A stretch of 64,000 bases of DNA, taken from Methylocapsa sp. D3K7 (GTDB lineage: Bacteria; Pseudomonadota; Alphaproteobacteria; Rhizobiales; Beijerinckiaceae). Below are positions 27,552-42,146 of the stretch, in pieces. Made by a program: the position numbers and the translations under genes. Each line of letters opens with the position of its first letter. Position 1 is the first letter of the stretch. Below the pieces are notes generated by a model. The model worked only from the letters and a program-made list of their open reading frames with translations. It was not told the DNA's origin and did no database searches. Location of the stretch: assembly GCF_029855125.1 (NCBI RefSeq), contig NZ_CP123229.1:434001-498000 (forward strand), in the 5' to 3' direction.

Positions 27552-28454
27552 ATGACAGCATCCGTTCAAAGAATTACTGCAAATACAGACATTGATGAAG
27601 CTGTTAGCATTATGAATCGCGATGGTGCCGTGATCATTTCCGGGTTGTTGAGCAGGGAGACTTATCGCGATCTACGCAACGAGCTTGATCCAGATTTTGA
27701 GAAGGCCGATTTCTGTAAGGGCCTTTTTTACGGTGAGCTTACCAAGCGCACCCACTCGCTAGCGGCCAAATCGAAAACCTGCCGCACCATGATCATGTTG
27801 CCTCAAATTGTCGGAATCATGAATCAAATTCTGGGTCCATTTTGCGACAAAATTCAGCTTAACCTGACACAGGGTATCCAAATCTGGCCTGGGGAACGGC
27901 CACAGGTTGTTCACCGCGACGATGCTCTGTTTCCCTTTGAACATAAGCCATTCGAGTTTATGATCAATGCTATGTGGGCTTACAGTGAGTTCACGAAGGA
28001 AAATGGGGCAACCATCGTCATACCTGGAAGCCATAACTGGGAAGACAAAGCCCGCTTACCAAAAGTTGAAGAGGCCACCCAGGCCGAAATGGCTCCCGGC
28101 GAGGTACTCGTTTACGTTGGTTCACTTTTGCATTGTGGCGGAGCCAATTATAGCAAGTTGCCGCGCACAGGGGTGGTAATGAGCTATTGTCTAGGCTGGC
28201 TGCGGCAGTCCGAAAATCAATATTTTGCTGCTCCTCCTGAAATTGGCAAGTATTTCGATAAAGAGCTGCAGGACATGCTTGGTTACTGCGTCCAGCGCCC
28301 TAACCTGGGCATGTATGAAGGCACCGAACCTAACATCCTGTTCGGTGATAAGCCTGAGAAAGCGGTTACCGAAGATCGACTGACTCCTGAACAAAATGAG
28401 CTAATCCGACGTTACTACGCGGGGGAATTCGCGGATAAAACGCGAATAGACTAA
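27552..28454 (+). CDS. Phytanoyl-CoA dioxygenase (PhyH) family Fe(II)/2-oxoglutarate enzyme
   Basis: This 300-residue oxygenase has the metal triad visible as His121-x-Asp123 (QVVHRDDALF) and distal His194 in GSLLHCGGANYS, with the 2-oxoglutarate-binding Arg in LPRTGVVMSY. NRDGAVIISGLLS at residues 22-34 is the usual PhyH opening. Such enzymes hydroxylate or halogenate diverse small molecules; the substrate cannot be deduced. The start ATG at 27552 follows TTAGGGGGAAT. GC content is clearly lower than in the flanking core genes, suggesting acquisition. It converges with the SphA-like gene, whose stop lies 41 bases away. Confidence 0.85.
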   Translation: MTASVQRITANTDIDEAVSIMNRDGAVIISGLLSRETYRDLRNELDPDFEKADFCKGLFYGELTKRTHSLAAKSKTCRTMIMLPQIVGIMNQILGPFCDKIQLNLTQGIQIWPGERPQVVHRDDALFPFEHKPFEFMINAMWAYSEFTKENGATIVIPGSHNWEDKARLPKVEEATQAEMAPGEVLVYVGSLLHCGGANYSKLPRTGVVMSYCLGWLRQSENQYFAAPPEIGKYFDKELQDMLGYCVQRPNLGMYEGTEPNILFGDKPEKAVTEDRLTPEQNELIRRYYAGEFADKTRID

Positions 28455-28495
28455 GCCACTTAGGGTTAGTTGTTGTGGACAGGATTTTGCGGTGC

Positions 28496-29422
28496 CTAAA
28501 GCCGAAAACTGAGTGTGGTATAAATCGCATCTCCCCGCGTCTTGTTTTGAACAGCGAATTCGTGAAAAAAGCGGCCACTGAGGTTCACTTCCTGGTCGCC
28601 GACCTTCAAAGTGTAGGATAGCAAAGGGCCAACTGACGCAACACGGCCTTTGTTGGGACCGACAGTGTCGCCTAATCCGTAGTCGTTGGTCACCTGTTGA
28701 TAAAAGTATCCGCCGACGCCAACCGCGAGCCCGACCGGGAAATGTTGGTTCAAGGCCCATTCGAAATGGAGTTCCGTGCCACTTTGATAATTAGTGAAGG
28801 TATTGAGTGCATTAAATGTCATGCCCAGCGCGGCCGAGACTTCCATTCCCGTCCGCAGGCTGAGAAACGTGTAGCCTCCTTTAATGTCGATGCCAGGCCG
28901 GTTTAGGCCCGTCTGTACAAATCTATTTTGATTATAGTTTCCTGTCGGAGTGAAAGCGGTCAGAGCAACCAGCCAATTATTGTCGCCCTCGTGCCAGCCC
29001 ATGACGGCGCTATAGTCTGAATCGCCGATGCTGGATATACCTGCGTTTAGACGGGATGTCTCAGTCAACCCAGAGGAATCTCTGAATGAAACGGGGATTG
29101 AATTCTCAACCCCAACATAGGGAACAGTTGCAAAAATCCCAACGGTCGCACCGCCAAAAAGATCGGTACTTATGAAATAGCCGGCCTGAGCAATGTTGAA
29201 AACGAATTGTACATTGAGCCCCGGACTTGTGCCGTGATAGAGATAATACGAATCTTTAAAAAACACGCCTGGCGGCGGTATATATCCGGACATCGGAATC
29301 TCGAGACCGAGAAAATATTCGCCGACGCCGTATTCGACGGCTCGGGTCTCTTGCGTGCCAACCAAACTTACTGCAGCACAGGCCGCGCCCGCAACTTTTA
29401 GCATCGTTCGCCGCGCATCCAT
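28496..29422 (-). CDS. SphA/MetA-pathway-type outer-membrane protein (COG4313)
   Basis: This 308-residue protein has a signal peptide at residues 1-28 (MDARRTMLKVAGAACAAVSL, ending near RAVE) and alternating hydrophobic beta strands ending in a C-terminal Phe-Arg-Leu. This is typical of the transporter/phenol MetA degradation family. EYGVGEYFLGLEIPMSGYIP after the signal peptide and YGLGDTVGPNKGRVASVGP near the C terminus are family blocks. Members are thought to help uptake of hydrophobic substrates. Lower GC, like the adjacent dioxygenase gene. Confidence 0.75.
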   Translation of the reverse strand: MDARRTMLKVAGAACAAVSLVGTQETRAVEYGVGEYFLGLEIPMSGYIPPPGVFFKDSYYLYHGTSPGLNVQFVFNIAQAGYFISTDLFGGATVGIFATVPYVGVENSIPVSFRDSSGLTETSRLNAGISSIGDSDYSAVMGWHEGDNNWLVALTAFTPTGNYNQNRFVQTGLNRPGIDIKGGYTFLSLRTGMEVSAALGMTFNALNTFTNYQSGTELHFEWALNQHFPVGLAVGVGGYFYQQVTNDYGLGDTVGPNKGRVASVGPLLSYTLKVGDQEVNLSGRFFHEFAVQNKTRGDAIYTTLSFRL

Positions 29423-29778
29423 CGGATTTGCCCCCGCCCCACGAACCTCAGCCGGTCAGCTCCCAGCGATCTCGCTAAGTGATGATCATACAGATCAGAT
29501 CACTGAGGTCACAATAATTGTGAGCAAATCCGAGCGGTTACACGCACAAACCGCGGGAACGTGGCCCATCTGCAACAGGAACGGCGCGGGATCAGCTGCT
29601 TTGGTTGCGCCGTGGCGCGCGCGCCTAGGATAGGCCGGTGATGCCTCCGCTAACGAGATTTCCGACAAATAAAACCGGATACCGCAAGAGTTTATTCGGA
29701 GAGTTTTTTCATTCGTTATTTGGCTGCTTCCGATATCTTGGCGCACAGGCACGGAGATAATACGAGCTGGAGACGCAT
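29423..29778. other. 356-base divergent intergenic region
   Basis: No gene is supported between the outer-membrane protein gene and the TPR-like gene, which diverge from here. Promoters for both must lie in this stretch, but no boxes could be assigned. Confidence 0.5.
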
Positions 29779-31479
29779 ATGGCTGGCCATCTCGGTTTTC
29801 TAGATACAAGTTTTCACAATTTTTTTTTAAGAATAAGTAATGAAATAACCGTACTTAGCGGCACTGTCGCGATGTTTGTATTATTATTTTGTGTTTTTAT
29901 TATTGTAAATCACTTCAGATCCAAGAAAACACCTGAGAAAGCTGCGATCGAGATCGCGGGCGCAAGCGGAGAATCGGAATCGGAGCTAAGCGATCCTCCA
30001 GGTCCGGCATCCATGCGGTTCGCCACGGAGCTTCTTGCATGCTCCCGATCGCAAAGCGTTCCACTGGCTCCTCTGCAAACAATTCTCGCAATACTTATCG
30101 GCGCCGGCGTTCCCAGCACCGCGATCCCGGAGCGTATACGGAGAGCGGCCGCCGAGTTGGCAACACTGCGGTTAAGTCTGACAAATTGGGAGGACGAAGG
30201 CCCAGGCCATGCGCAACTCCGTGCGGAAACTTTGGCGCTCATTGATCGGGGTGATTTCGAAGCTGCGAGCAAGGTCCTCAAGCGTGGCCGGGAAACAGGA
30301 TGGACTTTTCCGATCGCAACATGCAGGGAGGAAGCCGAATACTACGTGCGAGAGGCAATGATCGATCATTTGCAATTGCGGTTTTGTGCTGCTGCGGAGG
30401 GCTACGCGGCGGCGGCTCTGATCGCGGATGAGGGTGGCATCGGCGCCTGGCGGCACTTGATCGCGCAAGCGCAGGAGCTCAGCGCAGACTGCCGCGAATT
30501 TGGTACTCGCGAAAATGTGCTCCGAGCGATCGAAATCTACCATCGCGCGCTTGGGCTTGTCGGGCGTGAGAGATTGCCGCTCGAATGGGCCGCGACGCAG
30601 CACCATCTTGGCGGCGCGTTTTTACTGCTGGGTGAAAGCGAAAATGATACCGGGGCGCTGCGGGAGGCGGTCGACGTCTATCTTGCCGCTCTCGAGGAAT
30701 CGACATTCGAGCGCGCTCCCGCCGATTGGACGAAAGCTCAAATTGATCTTGGCGATGCCTTGCAGCTGATCGGCGAACGGAAAAGCGATCCGGAACGGTT
30801 GCGTCAGGCCGCCGAGGCTTATCGGGCGGCTCTCGCGGAACACACTCTGGAAACTGCGCCATTTGATTGGGCGGGCGTGGTCAATCGCCTTGGCAACACG
30901 CTTGCAGCACTCGGATTCGAAGACGGCGGTGACCGCAAACGCCTCGCGGAAGCTATCGATGCCTATCGGAAGGCCCTCAACGGCATTGATTCAGACCATG
31001 CGCCTCTTGCTTGGGCTGCAACTCAAAGCAATCCTGGCGAAGCGCTCGAGGCTTTTGGGGAGGAGGCGGGCGGTATTGGTCTTCTGCATCAGGCGGCCGC
31101 CGCTTATCAGGCCATTTTGGACGAGCGCTGCCGCGATCTCGCTCCCTCTGACTTGGCGGCGGCGCGCGCCAATCTTGACGATGCGCTTGTGACAATCGCA
31201 GAACGAGAAAACGACAATGCCTTCCTCGAAGAGGCGGCCGTGGTCTACCGCGCCGCGCTTGAGGCGCGGCCGGCAAACGAGGCGCCGCTCGACACTGCGA
31301 GGAGCCATATCAAACTTGCCTGTGCGTTGGGGGGCTTATGGAACCGGACGCGGAACCGGCAAATGCTGGATGAAGCGCTCGCCGCCGTGGAGGCAGCGCT
31401 CTGCCTAATGAACGAAATGCCAGAGCTTTCCGCAGCGGCACTTATGCCCGAAAGAACCGTTGCCGCAATCGGCCGTTGA
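29779..31479 (+). CDS. Membrane-anchored TPR-like repeat protein
   Basis: This 566-residue protein has one N-terminal membrane helix (residues about 26-46, VLSGTVAMFVLLFCVFIIV) with a basic stop-transfer patch after it. A low-complexity linker and a helical region follow to about residue 230. From about 230 to 550 there are roughly five repeats of about 56 residues, each with Ala-x-x-x-Tyr-Arg-Ala-Ala-Leu, then APxDWA, LGxALxxLGERExD and an LxEA helix. This is a helical TPR variant also found in beijerinckiacean and cyanobacterial proteins; such repeats bind partner proteins. No catalytic domain is seen. The N-terminal 40 codons are AT-rich compared with the rest, and the function is unknown. 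Confidence 0.75.
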   Translation: MAGHLGFLDTSFHNFFLRISNEITVLSGTVAMFVLLFCVFIIVNHFRSKKTPEKAAIEIAGASGESESELSDPPGPASMRFATELLACSRSQSVPLAPLQTILAILIGAGVPSTAIPERIRRAAAELATLRLSLTNWEDEGPGHAQLRAETLALIDRGDFEAASKVLKRGRETGWTFPIATCREEAEYYVREAMIDHLQLRFCAAAEGYAAAALIADEGGIGAWRHLIAQAQELSADCREFGTRENVLRAIEIYHRALGLVGRERLPLEWAATQHHLGGAFLLLGESENDTGALREAVDVYLAALEESTFERAPADWTKAQIDLGDALQLIGERKSDPERLRQAAEAYRAALAEHTLETAPFDWAGVVNRLGNTLAALGFEDGGDRKRLAEAIDAYRKALNGIDSDHAPLAWAATQSNPGEALEAFGEEAGGIGLLHQAAAAYQAILDERCRDLAPSDLAAARANLDDALVTIAERENDNAFLEEAAVVYRAALEARPANEAPLDTARSHIKLACALGGLWNRTRNRQMLDEALAAVEAALCLMNEMPELSAAALMPERTVAAIGR

Positions 31480-31548
31480 GATACGGCCACCTCGCCGGCA
31501 CAGAAAGCGCGAGAGCTTAAGAACCGCTAAGACGCTCAGAAACGCAGG

Positions 31549-32265
31549 TCATTTTGCCTCCCTTTGCGCGGTGTATTTCCTCCACCCTTCGGCGCGAAGC
31601 TGGCAGGCCGGACAGCTGCCGCAACCATATCCCCAGTCATGCCTCATCCCACGGTCACCGAGATAGCACGTGTGGGTGGCTTCCAGAATGAGGGCGACGA
31701 GGACGTCACCGCCGAGCGTTTGCGCGAGGCGCCAGGTCGCCGCTTTATCGAGCCACATCAGCGGCGTTTCCAGCACAAATCTTGCGTCCATCCCAAGGTT
31801 CACGGCGAGCTGCATGGCTTTGACCGTGTCGTCGCGGCAATCCGGATAACCGGAAAAATCCGTTTCGCACATGCCGCCGACAATGAATTTTAAGCCGCGC
31901 CGGTGGGCAAGCGCCGCCGCGAATGCCAGAAAGATAAGATTACGCCCGGGCACGAATGTATTGGGTAGTCCGTGCTCATCGGCCACGATCTTGACATCAT
32001 GGGTCATCGCCGTTTCGGAAATTTGCGCCAATGCCTCGATGCTAATCAGATGGTCTTCACCGAGGCGGTCGCGCCAAGCCGGAAAATCGCGGCGGAGCGA
32101 CGAACGAATGATGTCCCGCTGACCGAGTTCGACTCGATGCCTCTGGCGATAATCGAACCCGACCGTCTCAACCCTCGTAAAGCGGTCGAGCGCCAGGGCA
32201 AGACACGTTGTCGAGTCCTGGCCCCCAGAAAAAAGTACTAGAGCGCCTGCGGCGGCTTTGGTCAT
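31549..32265 (-). CDS. queC: 7-cyano-7-deazaguanine synthase QueC
   Basis: This 238-residue ATP-dependent enzyme makes preQ0 from 7-carboxy-7-deazaguanine in queuosine biosynthesis. The PP-loop [10 protein letters not shown] is at the N terminus. [13 protein letters not shown] and [15 protein letters not shown] are family blocks. The zinc site is visible as CYLGDR and [14 protein letters not shown] (four Cys). No queD, queE or queF is adjacent, and no preQ1 riboswitch was recognised upstream. It lies downstream of rpoC on the same strand, beyond a hairpin. Confidence 0.95.
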   Translation of the reverse strand: MTKAAAGALVLFSGGQDSTTCLALALDRFTRVETVGFDYRQRHRVELGQRDIIRSSLRRDFPAWRDRLGEDHLISIEALAQISETAMTHDVKIVADEHGLPNTFVPGRNLIFLAFAAALAHRRGLKFIVGGMCETDFSGYPDCRDDTVKAMQLAVNLGMDARFVLETPLMWLDKAATWRLAQTLGGDVLVALILEATHTCYLGDRGMRHDWGYGCGSCPACQLRAEGWRKYTAQREAK

Positions 32266-32438
32266 CGCATGGAGCCTTTGGCGGGTGCAGGTGGTGCCGC
32301 CTTAAAGGGAAGCAAGCGCGCCGTTCTGCCAAATCGCGAGTCCAGAAGGCGCAACTCCGGCAAAAACGTCTCCGGACTACCCCCTTTGAGGCAACCCTCG
32401 CCGCGACAACGCCAGGATCCGCCCCCTTATTTTGTTCA

Positions 32439-32465
32439 GCCGGACGGCGCGAAGCACCGTCCGGC
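32439..32465 (-). terminator. Hairpin after rpoC, probable terminator
   Basis: A 9-base-pair GC-rich stem (GCCGGACGG and CCGTCCGGC) with a 9-base loop starts 15 bases after the rpoC stop. It is followed on the reverse strand by TGAACAAAAT and not by a T tract, so termination may be incomplete and queC may receive read-through. Confidence 0.55.
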
Positions 32466-32479
32466 CGCAACCGGCCGTT

Positions 32480-35400
32480 CTATTCTCCAACCGGCGCGTC
32501 ATCAGGCTTTGCGAGCAACGGAACTGCCGCCGCCGCCGCGCTTTCGGCTTTTTGCGCCAAAATCATTTCGTCGCGCATGTTTGCAACGCGGCGAAGCTTG
32601 GCCATCGCAGCCCCTGTTCCAGCTGGGATGAGGCGGCCGACAATGACGTTTTCCTTTAAGCCTTCCAGCGTATCGGTTTTGCCATTGACCGCTGCCTCGG
32701 TCAGAACCCTCGTCGTCTCCTGGAAGGAGGCAGCCGAGATGAACGAGCGCGTCTGCAGCGACGCCTTAGTGATTCCAAGCAGGACCGGAGTGCCCGAGGC
32801 CGGCTTTCTCCGCGCCGCGAGCGCCTCGGCATTGGCCTCCTCGAGTTCGGTTTGATCGACCTGTTCGCCGGGCAAAAACTCGGTGTCGCCAGGATCGACG
32901 ATATCGACCTTCTGCAGCATCTGCCGGACAATCACCTCGATATGCTTGTCGTTGATGCTGACACCTTGCAAACGATAGACTTCCTGAATCTCATTGACGA
33001 GATAGGCGGCGAGTTCTTCGACTCCTTTGATCGCAAGAATGTCGTGCGGCGCGGGATTTCCATCGACAATATAATCGCCCTTTTCGATGACATCGCCATC
33101 CTGGAGATGGATGTGCTTGCCTTTGGGGATGAGATATTCGATCGGTTCCGCGCCCTCTTCATTGGGAATGATCGAGATGCGTGTCTTGTTCTTATAGTCG
33201 CGCCCGAATTGCACGATGCCGGACGCCTCGGCAATAATCGCGTGGTCCTTCGGCCGGCGCGCTTCAAACAATTCAGCGACACGCGGCAGACCGCCAGTGA
33301 TGTCGCGCGTCTTAGCCGAATCCATCGAGATACGCGCAATGATATCGCCAGCCTTGATCTTCCCTCCCGGATCGACGTTAATGATCGACTCCACTGGCAG
33401 AGCATAACGCGCCTCGCCGCCGCGGAGCAGTTTGCCGATCTTGCCGTCCGCGCCTTTGATTACGATCGCGGGCTTCAAAGTCACCGAGCGCTGGTTGAGG
33501 CGCCAGTCCATGACGAGGCGCTTGGCGATACCGGTTGCCTCGTCGATGGTCTCCGTCATGGAGGCCCCTTCGACGAGATCCTCGAATGCGACCGTTCCAT
33601 CGATCTCGGTCAGAATAGGCCTTGTATAGGGATCCCATTCAGCGATCCGCTGGCCCCGCTTGATCTTGTCGCCCTCGTCGACCTTGAGTCTCGCGCCATA
33701 TTGAACCCGGTGAACCGCGCGTTCCGTGCCATCTGGACCCTCGACCACGATCGCGACATTGCGCGCCATGACCATGAGATCTCCCTCGCTGTTGCGGGAG
33801 AGATGCCGGTTGCGAACCTTCACAACGCCATCAAAGTTGGATTCGATGAAAGACTGATCGGCGATCTGCGCCGCGCCCCCAATGTGGAACGTGCGCATAG
33901 TGAGCTGCGTACCCGGTTCGCCGATCGATTGCGCTGCGATGACACCAACGGCCTCGCCCATGTTGACCGGCGTCCCGCGCGCCAGGTCGCGGCCGTAGCA
34001 TTTGCCGCAGACCCCATTCTTAGCTTCGCAGGTCAAGACCGAACGGATCTTCACTTCTTGGATTCCGGCCGCATTGATGCGGTCGATATGCCATTCCTGA
34101 ATCATCTCGCCCGTTTTGACGATGATCGCCCCGGATGGGTCCTTCAAATCCTCGGCCGTGGTTCGTCCAAGAATCCGTGTTGCGAGCGAGGCGACAACTT
34201 GTCCCGCGTCAATGATGGCGCGCATACGAATGCCGCCCGTGGAGCCGCAATCGGTCATCGTGATGATCGAATCCTGCGCGACATCGACGAGACGGCGCGT
34301 GAGATAGCCAGAATTCGCGGTTTTCAAAGCGGTATCGGCAAGACCCTTACGCGCGCCATGCGTCGAGTTGAAGTACTCGAGCACGGTAAGGCCTTCCTTG
34401 AAGTTGGAAATGATCGGGCTTTCGATAATCTCTCCCGAAGGCTTTGCCATCAACCCGCGCATCGCCGCCAGCTGCTTCATTTGGGTCGGCGATCCACGCG
34501 CACCAGAGTGCGACATCATGTAGATAGAATTGACCGGCTTATCGCGGCCGTTCTCGTCCTTCTGCACGGACGAGATGCGCAGCATCATCTCTTCGGCCAG
34601 CTTGTCCGAACATTTCATCCAGACATCGACGACTTTGTTGTATTTTTCGCCCTGGGTGATGAGCCCATCATTATATTGCTGCTCGTATTCCTTCGCGAGC
34701 GCGCTGGTCTCGGCGATGATACGCGGCTTGGTTTCCGGAACGACCATGTCGTCCTTGCCGAAGGAAATGCCGGCCTTGAACGCCTCGCGAAACCCGAGCG
34801 CCATGATCCGGTCGCAAAAAATGACCGTCTCCTTCTGCCCGCAATTGCGATAGACGATATCAATCATGTTCGAGATTTCCTTCTTCGTCATGAGCTTGTT
34901 CACGACATCGAAGGGAATTTTGATATGGTCCGGCAGCAGTTGGCCCAGAATCATCCGGCCAGGAGTCGTCTCGAAAATCTTTGAGACTCGTTCACCCTTC
35001 TCATCAAAGCTCCATGCCCGCCCTTTGATTCTGGTGTGCAAGGTGACAGCCTTGGCATGCAAGGCATGTTCGATCTCGCCCATATTGGAGAACGCCATCC
35101 CCTGGCCGATATCGCCGTCCCGCATCAGCGAAACATAATAAAGGCCAAGCACAATATCCTGCGATGGCACGATGATCGGCTGGCCATTCGCCGGATGCAA
35201 AATATTGTTCGTCGACATCATCAAAACGCGCGCTTCAAGCTGCGCCTCGAGCGAAAGCGGCACATGCACAGCCATCTGATCGCCATCGAAATCCGCATTG
35301 AACGCGGCGCAGACGAGGGGATGCAGCTGGATAGCCTTACCCTCGATCAACTTCGGTTCGAAAGCCTGAATGCCGAGACGGTGCAACGTCGGCGCCCGGT

Positions 35401-36676
35401 TCAGCATGATAGGATGCTCGCGGATGACTTCGTCGAGAATATCCCAAACTTCCGGCTTTTCCTTTTCGACCAGCTTTTTTGCCTGCTTGACGGTCGCAGA
35501 CAGTCCCTTTGCGTCAAGACGCGAATAGATAAACGGCTTGAATAGCTCGAGTGCCATCTTTTTCGGCAGACCGCATTGATGAAGCTTGAGATCTGGCCCG
35601 ACCACGATGACCGAACGGCCGGAATAATCGACCCGCTTGCCAAGCAGATTCTGGCGGAACCGGCCTTGTTTGCCTTTCAGCATGTCGGCGAGCGACTTCA
35701 ACGGCCGCTTGTTGGCGCCGGTGATGACGCGGCCGCGGCGGCCATTGTCGAACAATGCATCGACGGCCTCCTGCAGCATCCGCTTCTCGTTGCGCACGAT
35801 GATGTCCGGCGCCCGCAATTCGATGAGCCGTTTCAGACGGTTGTTGCGATTGATGACGCGCCGGTAGAGATCGTTTAGATCCGAGGTCGCGAAACGGCCG
35901 CCGTCAAGAGGCACCAGGGGCCGAAGGTCAGGCGGAATCACCGGAACTTCCGTGAGGATCATCCATTCAGGCTTATTGCCGGAATGCATGAAGGCCTCGA
36001 TGATCTTCAATCGCTTGGCGAGTTTTTTCGGCTTGAGGTCCGTCGTCGATTCAGCAATCTCGACCTTCAGCCCCTCGGCGATATGTTTCAGATCCATATT
36101 GCGCAGGATTTCGCGAATGGCTTCAGCGCCGATCAGGGCTGTGAAGGAATCCTGGCCATATTCATCCTGCGCGCGGAGGTAATCTTCCTCGTTAAGAAGT
36201 TGACGGTCCTTGAGCGGCGTCAGTCCCGGATCGAGCACGATATAGGATTCAAAATAAAGAATACGCTCGATGTCCTTCAACGTCATGTCGAGGAGCAAAC
36301 CGATGCGAGACGGCAAGGATTTCAAGAACCAGATATGCGCAACCGGCGCCGCGAGTGAAATATGACCCATACGTTCGCGCCGCACACGTGACAATGTCAC
36401 CTCGACACCGCATTTTTCGCAGATGACACCTTTGTATTTCATCCGCTTGTATTTGCCGCACAAGCATTCGTAATCCTTGATCGGACCAAAAATCCGGGCG
36501 CAGAACAGGCCATCGCGTTCCGGCTTGAAGGTGCGGTAATTGATCGTCTCGGGCTTCTTGATTTCGCCGAATGACCAGGACAGAATTTTCTCCGGGCTCG
36601 CGATCGAAATCTGGATCTGATCGAACGCCTGCGGTTGCACGGCCGGACTGAAGAGATTCATGACCTCTTGATTCAT
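32480..36676 (-). CDS. rpoC: DNA-directed RNA polymerase beta' subunit
   Basis: This 1398-residue catalytic subunit starts [20 protein letters not shown], then the zinc-binding region [20 protein letters not shown]. The Mg-chelating active-site loop [16 protein letters not shown] is at about residue 460. The second zinc-binding site is near [19 protein letters not shown], and the C terminus is poorly conserved and Ala-rich. The length is normal for alphaproteobacteria. A CAGGAGACC element precedes the ATG at 36676. It is 115 bases downstream of rpoB. Confidence 0.98.
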   Translation of the reverse strand: MNQEVMNLFSPAVQPQAFDQIQISIASPEKILSWSFGEIKKPETINYRTFKPERDGLFCARIFGPIKDYECLCGKYKRMKYKGVICEKCGVEVTLSRVRRERMGHISLAAPVAHIWFLKSLPSRIGLLLDMTLKDIERILYFESYIVLDPGLTPLKDRQLLNEEDYLRAQDEYGQDSFTALIGAEAIREILRNMDLKHIAEGLKVEIAESTTDLKPKKLAKRLKIIEAFMHSGNKPEWMILTEVPVIPPDLRPLVPLDGGRFATSDLNDLYRRVINRNNRLKRLIELRAPDIIVRNEKRMLQEAVDALFDNGRRGRVITGANKRPLKSLADMLKGKQGRFRQNLLGKRVDYSGRSVIVVGPDLKLHQCGLPKKMALELFKPFIYSRLDAKGLSATVKQAKKLVEKEKPEVWDILDEVIREHPIMLNRAPTLHRLGIQAFEPKLIEGKAIQLHPLVCAAFNADFDGDQMAVHVPLSLEAQLEARVLMMSTNNILHPANGQPIIVPSQDIVLGLYYVSLMRDGDIGQGMAFSNMGEIEHALHAKAVTLHTRIKGRAWSFDEKGERVSKIFETTPGRMILGQLLPDHIKIPFDVVNKLMTKKEISNMIDIVYRNCGQKETVIFCDRIMALGFREAFKAGISFGKDDMVVPETKPRIIAETSALAKEYEQQYNDGLITQGEKYNKVVDVWMKCSDKLAEEMMLRISSVQKDENGRDKPVNSIYMMSHSGARGSPTQMKQLAAMRGLMAKPSGEIIESPIISNFKEGLTVLEYFNSTHGARKGLADTALKTANSGYLTRRLVDVAQDSIITMTDCGSTGGIRMRAIIDAGQVVASLATRILGRTTAEDLKDPSGAIIVKTGEMIQEWHIDRINAAGIQEVKIRSVLTCEAKNGVCGKCYGRDLARGTPVNMGEAVGVIAAQSIGEPGTQLTMRTFHIGGAAQIADQSFIESNFDGVVKVRNRHLSRNSEGDLMVMARNVAIVVEGPDGTERAVHRVQYGARLKVDEGDKIKRGQRIAEWDPYTRPILTEIDGTVAFEDLVEGASMTETIDEATGIAKRLVMDWRLNQRSVTLKPAIVIKGADGKIGKLLRGGEARYALPVESIINVDPGGKIKAGDIIARISMDSAKTRDITGGLPRVAELFEARRPKDHAIIAEASGIVQFGRDYKNKTRISIIPNEEGAEPIEYLIPKGKHIHLQDGDVIEKGDYIVDGNPAPHDILAIKGVEELAAYLVNEIQEVYRLQGVSINDKHIEVIVRQMLQKVDIVDPGDTEFLPGEQVDQTELEEANAEALAARRKPASGTPVLLGITKASLQTRSFISAASFQETTRVLTEAAVNGKTDTLEGLKENVIVGRLIPAGTGAAMAKLRRVANMRDEMILAQKAESAAAAAVPLLAKPDDAPVGE

Positions 36677-36791
36677 TGCGGTCTCCTGATGCTTGGGCCT
36701 GCGCGGCGCCGCTCAAAGGCCCCTTGCCGAGAAAAATATAAAGCAACCGCGCACGGCAATTAGCTCCGCGCGCGGTCTTCAACTGTCCGCT

Positions 36792-40925
<4,134 letters not shown>

Positions 40926-41102
40926 GTCGCTCCTCGTACCTCGTGTAAACAGCGATTTTCTTAAACGGAAATACGCTTGATCCGCATCCAGCAGGGGCGT
41001 TGCAAAGGCCAAGAGGGTCTTAACCCGGGGGCCTCGCGTCACCGCGAACAAACGTGCTGGTAAGTCAGGTATTTTTCAAAACAACATAAAGTTCAGCCCG
41101 GC

Positions 41103-41130
41103 GGCGGCTCCAGATCTCACTGGAACCGCC
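41103..41130 (-). promoter_or_regulatory. rplL-rpoB intergenic hairpin (attenuator or RNase processing site)
   Basis: GGCGGCTCCAG and CTGGAACCGCC (plus-strand reading) pair over 11 positions with one G-T or mismatch and a 6-base loop. It begins about 43 bases after the rplL stop on the reverse strand, with no T tract. In many bacteria a hairpin here lowers rpoB expression relative to the ribosomal genes or is cleaved by RNase III; that role is inferred from position. Confidence 0.55.
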
Positions 41131-41172
41131 GTCTTGCGAAACATAAGGTCCGCCGCGGCAGTCAAGCCGCAA

Positions 41173-41550
41173 TCACTTAAACTCAACCTTGGCACCCGCC
41201 TTTTCGAGCGCGGCCTTAATTTTCTCGGCCTCTTCCTTGGTGACACCTTCCTTGACGGGCTTGGGAGCGGCTTCAACCAAATCCTTCGCCTCCTTAAGGC
41301 CAAGACCGGTGACAGCCCGCACTTCCTTGATGACTTCGATTTTCTTGTCGCCAATCGCCGCGAGAATCACGGTAAATTCCGTTTGTTCCTCCACGGGGGC
41401 AGCCGCCGCGCCCGCCGCTGGCCCGGCTGCAACAGCAACCGCCGCAGCTGCGGAAACACCCCACTTCGCTTCCAAGAGTTTGGCGAGCTCCGCAGCTTCG
41501 AGCACGGTGAGGGTCGAAAGATCCTCGACGATTTTTTCTAAATTGGCCAT
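41173..41550 (-). CDS. rplL: 50S ribosomal protein L7/L12
   Basis: This 125-residue stalk protein starts [20 protein letters not shown], has an Ala-rich hinge at about 33-50, and ends with the C-terminal domain that recruits GTPase factors ([20 protein letters not shown]). Start set at ATG 41550, preceded by GGAAGTAGAA; an in-frame extension to 41604 is not supported. It lies 80 bases downstream of rplJ. Confidence 0.97.
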   Translation of the reverse strand: MANLEKIVEDLSTLTVLEAAELAKLLEAKWGVSAAAAVAVAAGPAAGAAAAPVEEQTEFTVILAAIGDKKIEVIKEVRAVTGLGLKEAKDLVEAAPKPVKEGVTKEEAEKIKAALEKAGAKVEFK

Positions 41551-41630
41551 TTCTACTTCCTTCGATTGGGTATTTGGATTGCATTCACTTTGGGTTGGAT
41601 TCAAAGCTTACTCGGCTGAAACAGACGACG

Positions 41631-42146
41631 TCACGCGGCGTCTTTCCCGCCATAGGCAGCAAAAACGCGCGCGAGCTTCGTGGCCGGGGCCGTGGTGAGC
41701 TGCGCAAGTTTCGTCGCGGGCGCCTGAATGAGGCCGATGAGTTTGGCGCGCAATTCATCCAAGGACGGCAGCGTCGCAAGCGAGCGAATGGCATCAATAT
41801 TGAGCGCGGTCGTCCCCATGACGCCGCCAAGAATCACCAGCTTGTCATTGTCCTTGGCGAAAGCCACCGCAACTTTCGGAGCCGCGACCGGATCGTTCGA
41901 ATAGGCGATCAAGGTCGGACCCCGCATAAGCTCCGATATTGACGTAGCTTCGGTGCCTTGCACGGCGATTTTAACTAAGCGGTTCTTGGCAACCTGAACC
42001 TGCGCGCCAGCCGCCCGCATCTGCTTGCGCAGGGCTTGCATCTGAGCCACGTTCAAGCCGGAATACCGCGCGACCACCACCACCGATGTCGTCTTAAACA
42101 CATCAGCGAGGGAAGCGACGCATTGTTTCTTTTCCCCTCTGTCCAC
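41631..42146 (-). CDS. rplJ: 50S ribosomal protein L10
   Basis: This 171-residue stalk-base protein anchors L7/L12 dimers. It starts with a GTG at 42146 (reads Met-Asp-Arg-Gly-Glu-Lys-Lys), with AAGGAGA seven bases upstream; GTG starts are usual for rplJ in Rhizobiales. [20 protein letters not shown] and [18 protein letters not shown] are conserved blocks. A long leader precedes it (see next entry). Confidence 0.97.
   Translation of the reverse strand: MDRGEKKQCVASLADVFKTTSVVVVARYSGLNVAQMQALRKQMRAAGAQVQVAKNRLVKIAVQGTEATSISELMRGPTLIAYSNDPVAAPKVAVAFAKDNDKLVILGGVMGTTALNIDAIRSLATLPSLDELRAKLIGLIQAPATKLAQLTTAPATKLARVFAAYGGKDAA

Noticed and set aside
32852..34984. 710-codon plus-strand frame opposite rpoC
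   Set aside because: Antisense shadow of rpoC; the frame is kept open by rpoC codon bias and shows no protein family.
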